In this document: positions 5,299 through 11,894 of the stretch, piece after piece
How positions within the stretch are numbered: the stretch's first letter is position 1
Layout: every line of letters begins with the position of its first letter
Origin: Treponema sp.
Lineage (GTDB): Bacteria > Spirochaetota > Spirochaetia > Treponematales > Breznakiellaceae
NCBI GenBank assembly: GCA_031257595.1
Contig: JAIROH010000134.1
Location: 1 to 12,490, forward strand
Direction: 5' to 3'
DNA: 12,490 bases
Notes under the pieces: generated by a model
The model's database searches: none
Seen by the model: only the letters and a program-made list of their open reading frames with translations
What the model was told of the DNA's origin: nothing
Translations under genes and position numbers: made by a program

Positions 5299-8203
5299 CG
5301 TGAAGCCGGCTTTTCGTTCCTTTTTTCCCGCCGTTTTTGTTTTTCCGGCCCTCTGTTTTTTAGCCGCCTGTTTTTCCCCCTTTTGGAGCTGCGGATCGAA
5401 GAACAGGACGGAACAGGGAAGCGTTGAGTACGGGCGTTACAGCGAAGTTCCCGGTGTAACGGCGGAAGAAAAAGCCGCCGTCGAATCTCTGGCCCGGAGC
5501 ACTTCCTTTTTTACCTACGGCATGCTCCAGAGTACCGAATGCTTCCGCAATGAAAACAACATGACCAACGGTTTTGCCGCCCTGGTCTGCGAATGGCTTT
5601 CGGAATTTTTCGGCATCAAGTTCAGGCCGGTCATATACAACTGGGACGCGCTGCTTAAAGGCATAAACGATCACAGCATTTCTTTTTCCGGGGAAATTTC
5701 ATCATCCCTTTCCGGCTACTATATGACGGATTCCATAGCCGAGCGTAAAATACAGTTTGTCAGCATGGAAGGTTCCGACAGGCTTGGCATCGCGGCCCAT
5801 TCCAGGACGCTCAAATACGGCTTTCTTGAGGGAACCACGACGGAAGACCTCGTATCGCCCTATATCGGGCAGGAATTTACCGCGGTGGGAGTGACAAACT
5901 ACACCGACGCCTACCAGAAACTTATCCTCAGGGAAATAGACGCCCTCTTTATGGACGAAACCGTGGAGGGAATTTTTTCCCTTTACGACAACCTTATTAT
6001 CGAAGATTTCAAGCCCCTTACGTATAACAGGGTTTCTTTCGCGACCGGCGATCCGCGGCTTGAGAGCGTTGTTTCGATAGTGCAAAAATACCTGCAATCC
6101 GCGGGAAGTTACCGCTTTGCCCAAATGTACGAAGACGGACTTGAGTCCTATTTGCAATACAACCTCTGGAGCCGTCTTAGCTTTGAAGAACGGCACTATG
6201 TGGAAGAGCACAGGGAAGTTCCCGTTCCGGTGGCAATGGAAAGCGACAACTATCCGGTAAGCTTTTACAATAACCGCGAAAGGGAATGGCAGGGCATAGC
6301 CGTAGACACGCTCGCGGCTATTGAAAAACTTTCTACAATACGGTTTGCCTGCGTCAATTCACCGGAAGATAAACTCGAAGACATTGTCAACAGTTTTAAC
6401 GAAGGCAGGGCCGCGATGACGATGGAGGTGATCCGTTCGGTTTCCCGGGAACAAAACTACCTTATGGCGGCGCCCTATCAAACCGATTATTACGCGTTTA
6501 TCTCTCCGTCGGACGCGGTCGAAGTTACCCTCAGCGACATTCCCTACAAGACGATAGGGATCATCAGGGGAACCGCCTATGGCGGCATCTTTAGGGAACT
6601 TTTCCCGAACCACCGGAACACAATCGAATACGCGGACAGAAAAGACGCTATCAGGGGACTTGAAAACAGGGAGATAGAACTTCTCATGGGAACCAGGAAC
6701 CTGCTCCTGGGCATCACAAACTATATGGAAAAAACCGGCTACAGGGCGAATCTGGTGCTTCAACGCCCCTATGAATCGGCTTTTGGCATCAACCGGGATG
6801 AGGTTCTTCTCGGCGCCATCGTCAACAAAACCCAGGCCCTGGTTGACACAAACCGCATCGTGGACAACTGGACAAGGCGGGTTTTCGATTATTCCGGAGC
6901 GATGGCCAGGGCCCAGAAGCCGTTTCTTATCGGCGCTTCGGTATTTATGGGGGCGGCCCTGTGTCTTGTGGCGGCGCTGTTTTTCAGAAACAGACAGATG
7001 GCGCTGAACCTGGAACGTACCGTCAAACAGCGTACCTATGAGCTGGAAGTGCAGACCGAAGCGGCCAGGGTCGCTTCCCAGGCAAAAGGCGAATTTCTCG
7101 CGAGGATGAGCCACGAAATACGGACTCCCCTCAACGCGATTATAGGGATGACCGCCATCGCCAGACATGCCGGAACCGCTGAAAAGAAAGAGCGCTCTCT
7201 TGTGGAAATCGAATCCGCCTCAAATCATCTTTTGGGAATCCTCAATGACGTTCTTGACATGTCGAAAATTGAAAGCGGAAAATTTGCCGTAGTGGAGGAA
7301 GCTTTTGACCTTGACCAGGCCATGAAAGAAGTCGAACAGATTATCTCACTGCGCTGCAAAGAAAAACATATTGTGTTTACGACAGACTTTTCGCTGCCCG
7401 GCGAATCATGGGTTACCGGAGACAAGCTCCGGCTCAAGCAGGTTTTGATCAACCTCCTCGGGAACGCCGTCAAATTCACCGATAACGACGGAACGGTTGG
7501 TTTTTCCGCGCGGGGCCGGGAAGAGGGGGACGGAAAACTCCGGGTTCATTTTCTTGTCCGTGATACCGGCATCGGCATGAAAGCGGAGCAGATGAAAAAT
7601 CTCTTTAACGCGTTTGAGCAGACGGACAATACCATAGCCGTACGTTACGGGGGAACGGGCCTGGGGCTTGCCATAAGCCAGAACCTGGTAAAACTTATGG
7701 GCGGGATCATCTCGGTAAAAAGCGAATACGGCAAAGGTTCGGTTTTTGATTTTACCCTGGACATGGAACGGGCCGCGGCCGAAGCGGACGGCGAAGCCCC
7801 CAAAGGGAAGGTTCCCGATCTTACGGGAAAACGCATACTCCTTGTCGAGGATATTGAGATCAACAGAATCATCCTCAAGGAACTGCTCGGTGAAACCCAT
7901 GCGGTTATTGAGGAAGCGGAAGACGGAAAAAAAGCCCTTGATAAATTCGCTTCTTCAAAAGAAGGCTGTTACGATCTTGTTTTTATGGATGTCCAGATGC
8001 CCAACATGGACGGCCACGAGGCAACCGAAAAAATAAGGGCCCTTAAACGAAAAGACGCGAAAAAAGTGCCTATTATCGCCATGACAGCTAACGCTTACAA
8101 GGAAGACATAGACAAGGCCCTGGAATCCGGAATGAACGGGCATCTGGCAAAGCCTGTCGACATGGACGAGGTAATGAAGGTACTGTCCCGCTGGCTTACC
8201 TAA
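5255..8203 (+). CDS. Hybrid sensor histidine kinase with two periplasmic SBP3-like domains and a receiver
   Basis: This 982-residue protein combines several parts in order: an N-terminal signal with possible lipobox LAAC (C39), two consecutive type-3 solute-binding-like domains (about 80-300 and 322-545), a transmembrane segment (about 556-577), a short coiled coil, HisKA with SHEIRTPLN (H620), HATPase_c with N737 in NLLGNAVKF, DTGIGM (D770) and GGTGLGLAI near 799, and a C-terminal receiver with acidic pair E865/D866, phosphoacceptor D912, T944 and K966. All catalytic residues are present, so an H-to-D relay within the protein is expected, with onward transfer to a partner not in the window. 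There is no output domain. The start is uncertain: 5255 overlaps the binding-protein gene by 44 bases. ATG 5282 or GTG 5300, one base after its stop, give a more usual signal peptide. Confidence 0.92.
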   Translation: MRHNTRPRLMRFSSNVKPAFRSFFPAVFVFPALCFLAACFSPFWSCGSKNRTEQGSVEYGRYSEVPGVTAEEKAAVESLARSTSFFTYGMLQSTECFRNENNMTNGFAALVCEWLSEFFGIKFRPVIYNWDALLKGINDHSISFSGEISSSLSGYYMTDSIAERKIQFVSMEGSDRLGIAAHSRTLKYGFLEGTTTEDLVSPYIGQEFTAVGVTNYTDAYQKLILREIDALFMDETVEGIFSLYDNLIIEDFKPLTYNRVSFATGDPRLESVVSIVQKYLQSAGSYRFAQMYEDGLESYLQYNLWSRLSFEERHYVEEHREVPVPVAMESDNYPVSFYNNREREWQGIAVDTLAAIEKLSTIRFACVNSPEDKLEDIVNSFNEGRAAMTMEVIRSVSREQNYLMAAPYQTDYYAFISPSDAVEVTLSDIPYKTIGIIRGTAYGGIFRELFPNHRNTIEYADRKDAIRGLENREIELLMGTRNLLLGITNYMEKTGYRANLVLQRPYESAFGINRDEVLLGAIVNKTQALVDTNRIVDNWTRRVFDYSGAMARAQKPFLIGASVFMGAALCLVAALFFRNRQMALNLERTVKQRTYELEVQTEAARVASQAKGEFLARMSHEIRTPLNAIIGMTAIARHAGTAEKKERSLVEIESASNHLLGILNDVLDMSKIESGKFAVVEEAFDLDQAMKEVEQIISLRCKEKHIVFTTDFSLPGESWVTGDKLRLKQVLINLLGNAVKFTDNDGTVGFSARGREEGDGKLRVHFLVRDTGIGMKAEQMKNLFNAFEQTDNTIAVRYGGTGLGLAISQNLVKLMGGIISVKSEYGKGSVFDFTLDMERAAAEADGEAPKGKVPDLTGKRILLVEDIEINRIILKELLGETHAVIEEAEDGKKALDKFASSKEGCYDLVFMDVQMPNMDGHEATEKIRALKRKDAKKVPIIAMTANAYKEDIDKALESGMNGHLAKPVDMDEVMKVLSRWLT

Positions 8204-8592
8204 TGTTCTGTCCTAGACAGATATAGACAAGACCCTCTTCTGTAAATAAAAGCCCACTCTGATAATTTTGGCAAAAACAAAGAGCAAATAGCGTCAAAAC
8301 CCACGTCGCCTGAGGTGATACATGCGTATACGCCCGTCACGGCAGATTGCCGGATGCCTTTGTTTGGTATAAGACGGCGGCAATTCCCCTGTGAAGAGCA
8401 TACGGCGTCCGTAGGTAATAGACCAGAGTCTGCGTAGGAGAAGGCGACGACCGTCTAGCTCGAACGGGGTTGCCGCCGTCCTATGGTAACGCAAAGGCAT
8501 CCGGCAGTTTCCTGATACGGGCGCATGTGCCTGCCCCACTAAGCAGCGACGCGGGTTTTGCTACCATTAAACAATTTGATTTTGTCAGAACA
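8204..8592. mobile_element. 389-bp imperfectly palindromic MITE-like element with CTAA target duplication
   Basis: The element begins TGTTCTG (8204-8210) and ends CAGAACA (8586-8592), is flanked by CTAA on both sides (8200-8203 and 8593-8596), and is an imperfect palindrome through most of its length. Perfect paired blocks include CCGGATGCCTTTG (8350-8362) with its complement at 8492-8504, and GACGGCGGCAA (8373-8383) with 8470-8480. Near-perfect arms occur around 8295-8309 and 8546-8560. No transposase or convincing coding region lies inside. A 4-bp duplication of YTAR type is known for some IS5-group elements, so mobilisation by such a transposase elsewhere in the genome is possible but unproven. 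Related copies lie at 10041-10376 and 11665-11894. Confidence 0.8.
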
Positions 8593-9990
8593 CTAACTCT
8601 CCCCGATGTCGCGCCTGAACGCCATACCGTCAAAGGCTACGGCGTTCAGGGCCGCATAGGCTTTCCCCCGGGCTTCTTCGGGACCGGCGCCGTATGCCGA
8701 AACGGCAAGCACCCGGCCGCCGGCGGTTCGGAGTCCCGAACCTTCGGAACCTCCGGGGCCGCGAACCGCCCCGGCCGCAAAAAGAACGGCGCCGGTTTTG
8801 GCGAAAGCCGTTTCGTTAAAGGCTATTGCGTCGCCTTTACGGTACTCACCGGGATAACCGTCGGCTACCGCTACCGGCGCGCAGACGGCGCCGGGTTTCC
8901 ATTCAAGGGAAAAGGAATCAAGGCTGCCGTTTACAATGGACAGGCAGAGTTCGGCAAAATCCGATTTCATCAAGGGAAGTACCGCCTGGGTTTCAGGATC
9001 GCCAAGACGCACGTTGTATTCAAGAAGGCGGCACGTTTCGTTTTGTATCATCAGGCCGAAAAAAATAAAGCCCCGGTAATCAAAACCTTCCGCCCTTATG
9101 CCCTTTAAGGTTGGCTTGAGAATCGCCTCCTCAAAATCCCTTCGGGCGGCGGCGGAAAACTCCGGCGCCGGGGCTATGGCGCCCATACCGCCGGTGTTGG
9201 GACCCTGGTCGTTGTCAAAGCGCCGTTTATGATCCCTGGCCGCCACGAAAGGCAGTATGCATCCGGTTTTGCCCGCGCTGACCGCCGCGAGAACCGACAC
9301 TTCGCTGCCTTCGAGAAATTCCTCAATGACAATGGTTTTTCCCGCGCCGCCGAGTTTTCCTTCTTCCATAAACGAAACAATCGTCTCCGCCGCCTCTTTC
9401 ATCCCGGAGGCGATAACGACTCCCTTTCCCGCGGCAAGCCCGTCGGCTTTGATGACAAGCGGCGAAATGCCTTCGCCGGATGTTTCGGCGGATTTTTTGC
9501 CGGTCTTCCCGGCGGCCTTTCCACGATTTCCGGTCCCGCCGAAATGTTCCCGCGTTACCTCCAGGGCTTTGTTTACGTCGGTAAACGTATAAGACCGGGC
9601 CGCCCTTACCCCGTAGGTATTCATGAACGATTTTGCGTAGGCCTTGCTTGATTCAAGCATCGCGGCTTTTTTTCCGGGGCCCGCTATGGGAAGTCCCGCT
9701 TCGTTAAAACGATCCGCGATGCCCGCGGCCAGCGGGGCCTCGGGGCCGACTACGGTCAGATCGATCTTTTCTCTTTTGACATAACGAATAAGGGCTTCCT
9801 GTATTTCCGCTTCACAGGGATCCCTGCCCAAAAGATCCACGTTTTCACATTTTTTGCCGGATTCGGAAACAAAACCGGCGGTTCCGCCGTTGCCGGGCGC
9901 GGCGTACACTTTTGAGACTTTCGGCGACTGCAGCAATTTCCACACCATCGCGTGTTCCCGCCCGCCGGAACCGATAACAAGCACTTTCAT
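8593..9990 (-). CDS. purD: Phosphoribosylamine-glycine ligase (GAR synthetase)
   Basis: PurD joins glycine to 5-phosphoribosylamine with ATP in the second step of purine synthesis in the cytoplasm. The 465-residue product begins MKVLVIGSGGREHAM, the hallmark N-terminus. It continues with VVGPEAPL, the ATP-grasp motif VIKADGLAAGKGVV, the signature region DHKRRFDNDQGPNTGGMGA, YRGFIFFGLM and the metal-site motif EYNVRLGDPETQ. The ATG at 9990 is preferred because the conserved start follows it; a TTG at 10008 would add MLYNKT. No clear ribosome site precedes it, but TATAAT lies at 9996-10001. Residues about 151-175 form a Gly/Lys/Thr-rich insertion just before the ATP-grasp motif, which makes the protein about 40 residues longer than usual. 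Its stop codon lies in the CTAA duplicated by the element at 8204-8592. Confidence 0.95.
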   Translation of the reverse strand: MKVLVIGSGGREHAMVWKLLQSPKVSKVYAAPGNGGTAGFVSESGKKCENVDLLGRDPCEAEIQEALIRYVKREKIDLTVVGPEAPLAAGIADRFNEAGLPIAGPGKKAAMLESSKAYAKSFMNTYGVRAARSYTFTDVNKALEVTREHFGGTGNRGKAAGKTGKKSAETSGEGISPLVIKADGLAAGKGVVIASGMKEAAETIVSFMEEGKLGGAGKTIVIEEFLEGSEVSVLAAVSAGKTGCILPFVAARDHKRRFDNDQGPNTGGMGAIAPAPEFSAAARRDFEEAILKPTLKGIRAEGFDYRGFIFFGLMIQNETCRLLEYNVRLGDPETQAVLPLMKSDFAELCLSIVNGSLDSFSLEWKPGAVCAPVAVADGYPGEYRKGDAIAFNETAFAKTGAVLFAAGAVRGPGGSEGSGLRTAGGRVLAVSAYGAGPEEARGKAYAALNAVAFDGMAFRRDIGES

Positions 9991-10040
9991 GGTTTTATTA
10001 TACAGCAAAGCAATACCTAAAGGAACAACATGCGGGCGAA

Positions 10041-10376
10041 GGTTCTGGCAAAATCAAACGACAAAATGATAGTTTTAGTCCGCATCGTTGATTCTCGAGG
10101 CACATGTGCCCGCGCCCTGAACAGGCGCACAAAAACGAAAATGGCGGGGCCTGTCCATGGAATACGGCACGAAGCAAGTTCGTACCGTTTCCACGGACAC
10201 CCGCCTCCACCTTTTTTCTGTGTGCGCCTGTTATATCCTCCGGGCACATGTGCATCACCGGTATCATCGGCGACGCGGACTAACGCCAATATCCGTTTTT
10301 TGATTTGGTCAAAACTATAAGAGTAAACCTTCATCGGTTAAATATGGTCTCTGCGCAATCTGTATTTGTCGGTACA
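10041..10376. mobile_element. Second palindromic MITE-like element (about 336 bp)
   Basis: This gene-free interval between purD and the flavoprotein is almost wholly one long imperfect palindrome. Perfect blocks include GCACATGTGCCCG (10100-10112) with 10241-10253, and AACAGGCGCACA (10120-10131) with 10221-10232. The centre is ACGAA-gcaag-TTCGT near 10170-10185. The left end GGTTCTGGCAAAATCAAA resembles the inward-read right end of the 8204-8592 element (TGTTCTGACAAAATCAAA). Read on the minus strand, the right side (CTATAAGAGTAAA at 10315-10327) matches TTTACTCTTATAG at 11714-11726 in the half copy. I see no clean target duplication, so this is probably an older copy; the ends are estimates. 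No coding region is supported inside. Confidence 0.7.
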
Positions 10377-10381
10377 CCAGT

Positions 10382-11641
10382 TTATCGATGATTGATCCTC
10401 ATTGGCGTACATTTCAACGAAGTGATCCCGCTTTTCATTACCAGAAAGCGGAGGAACGGGTTGTACATGAACGGGGATTTCAGGCTTTTGACAAAAAGCC
10501 TCAGCGCCATACCGAATGACGCGCGCCGGTATGCCCCATGGATCGCGGCGGCGGAAAGGTTTTCCGCCAGAGCGCCGGTTTTTTGAACTGCCGTTCCCAG
10601 ATTGCGGGCGCTTTCCATCGCGTAGCTGATCCCCTCAAGCGAATTCGGGTTGATAAATCCCGCCGCTTCCCCGATCAGGAAGATCCCGGCCTTTCCGGTA
10701 CAAAACCGGAAAGGCCGGGGGCGCAGTACAAGGCAGCTTTCGGTACGGAATCCCCGGATTTCGGAGGAATCCGGAATTCCGGAGGAATCCATGGCTTTTG
10801 TGGAATCCGGGGTTCCCGTGGAATCCGCGCCGGAGAAAAAAACCGCCGATACAAGTTTCTGTTTAAGGCTTTTGAAAGCCGCCGGCGCGTGTTTACGGGG
10901 AAAAGCGCCTCCAAGGATAAACGAGCCGTCTTTCGAGAGCCCCCAGCAGTACAAATCGGTTAATTCAGGATCAAGAAAACAAAAGTAACCGGGCTTTGCC
11001 GTTTCGGCGGGAAACCATTCCTGTATGGCGGTATAGGTTCTGATACGGAAAGCGGGGAAAAAGGCCCGCCGTACCGCGGAATTCGCCCCATCCGCGCCGA
11101 CAATAAACCGCGCTTCCACGATGCGTTCCCCGGCTCCCGCCGCCGCATAGCGTATCCTGAATCCGCCCCCCTCAATGGCTTCCGCGCCGGTGAACGTCGC
11201 TCCCTGGACAATTTCCGCCCGGCCACGTTTTGTTCCGCCACTTTCGGTTCCGGCGTTCTCCGTCCGGCCGTTCTCCGCAGTTTCCGCCGCGTTTATAAGC
11301 GAGACAAGCCAGCGGTCAAATTTGTCTCTGTCGATATTAAGGTACTGTCTCTGGTAAGCGCGTTCGATGCGGCTTTTTAGATCGACGGTCTGTACACAAA
11401 AAACCTGGGGATCCGAGAGAACCCGCAGGGGCAGCGTAAACCCAAAAGACGCGATGGCTTTTTGGGCGGCCGGGGCGAGAAGGCCGCCGCAGGGTTTGCC
11501 GTAAACGCGGCGGGGAACGCCGGTTTCCGGCGCGTCCGAGGGCTTTTTGTCCAAGGCCAGTACGGAATAACGGCCGGAAAGAAGCCGCGCCGCCGTCGCT
11601 CCGGCAGGGCCAAGCCCTATAACGGCAAAATCGTAGCGCAT
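10382..11641 (-). CDS. FAD-dependent oxidoreductase of the geranylgeranyl reductase / FixC type
   Basis: This 419-residue flavoprotein has an N-terminal dinucleotide-binding motif VIGLGPAGATAARLL (residues 7-21). It also has the family motif KPCGGLLAPAAQ (49-60), YLNIDRDKFDRWL (100-112), VGADGANSAVRR (181-192) for the second FAD contact, and IGEAAGFINPNSLEGI (323-338), where FAD ribityl phosphate binds. Relatives reduce isoprenoid double bonds or oxidise varied substrates; the substrate here is unknown. ATG at 11641 is preceded by AAGGA at a good distance. Two low-complexity insertions interrupt the fold: residues 119-143 (ENGRTENAGTESGGT) and 272-296 (hexapeptide units of the DSSGIP type). 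Both sit where surface loops are expected. Palindromic elements flank both ends, which suggests it is a single-gene unit here. Confidence 0.85.
   Translation of the reverse strand: MRYDFAVIGLGPAGATAARLLSGRYSVLALDKKPSDAPETGVPRRVYGKPCGGLLAPAAQKAIASFGFTLPLRVLSDPQVFCVQTVDLKSRIERAYQRQYLNIDRDKFDRWLVSLINAAETAENGRTENAGTESGGTKRGRAEIVQGATFTGAEAIEGGGFRIRYAAAGAGERIVEARFIVGADGANSAVRRAFFPAFRIRTYTAIQEWFPAETAKPGYFCFLDPELTDLYCWGLSKDGSFILGGAFPRKHAPAAFKSLKQKLVSAVFFSGADSTGTPDSTKAMDSSGIPDSSEIRGFRTESCLVLRPRPFRFCTGKAGIFLIGEAAGFINPNSLEGISYAMESARNLGTAVQKTGALAENLSAAAIHGAYRRASFGMALRLFVKSLKSPFMYNPFLRFLVMKSGITSLKCTPMRINHR
10747..10826 (-). repeat. 18-bp tandem repeat coding for a hexapeptide insertion in the flavoprotein
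   Basis: GGAATCC recurs on the plus strand at 10747, 10766, 10784, 10802 and 10820, a period of 18 bases (first interval 19). On the coding strand this gives degenerate six-residue units (DSTGTP, DSTKAM, DSSGIP, DSSEIR), a Ser/Asp/Pro-rich loop. The frame is kept throughout, so copy number can change without inactivating the gene. A second, shorter degenerate array of about the same kind encodes residues 119-143 (near 11213-11287). Confidence 0.75.
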
Positions 11642-11664
11642 GTTTAGTCCTTGCAGCCTACCAG

Positions 11665-11894
11665 TGTTCTGTCTTATACGGATCGCATAGAGACCGTATT
11701 CGACAGATAAAAATTTACTCTTATAGCTTTGGCTAAATCAAAGGGCAAATAGTGTCAATGCCCATGTCGCCGGGGGTGATACATGCACATGCGCCGGTAA
11801 CCGGGATTACCGGACGCCTTTGTTTGGTATAAGACGGCGGCAATCCCCCTGTGAAGAGCATACGGCGTCCGTAGGTAATAGACCAGAGTCTGCG
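11665..11894. mobile_element. Half copy of the palindromic element fused to the FGE pseudogene
   Basis: TGTTCTGTC at 11665 starts a copy of the left half of the 8204-8592 element. The outer part (about 11665-11810) is only moderately similar, while 11811-11894 matches 8351-8434 with two differences in 84 bases. After the shared CAGAGTCTGCG (ending at 11894) the sequence leaves the element and runs into the FGE-sulfatase-like gene, so the right arm and right end are missing. Either the element was truncated by recombination or the gene fragment joined it later. It fills the gap upstream of the flavoprotein gene and leaves only 23 bases between them. Confidence 0.7.

Noticed and set aside
6359..7168. 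269-residue minus-strand ORF opposite the kinase
   Set aside because: Antisense shadow of the well-supported kinase; it has no recognisable domain and no ribosome site.
3916..8203. Complete sugar ABC transporter operon
   Set aside because: Only the binding protein is present; no permease or ATPase motifs occur anywhere in the window.
8294..8539. 81-residue minus-strand ORF sharing RRLWSITYGRR with the FGE tail
   Set aside because: It lies wholly inside the palindromic element, has no ribosome site, and its similarity to the other ORF is simply the shared 84-bp DNA core. Kept as part of the element.
10030..10334. Overlapping ORFs of about 90-105 residues on both strands between purD and the flavoprotein
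   Set aside because: They lie almost wholly within the palindrome, so each strand mirrors the other; composition is not protein-like and no family features are seen.
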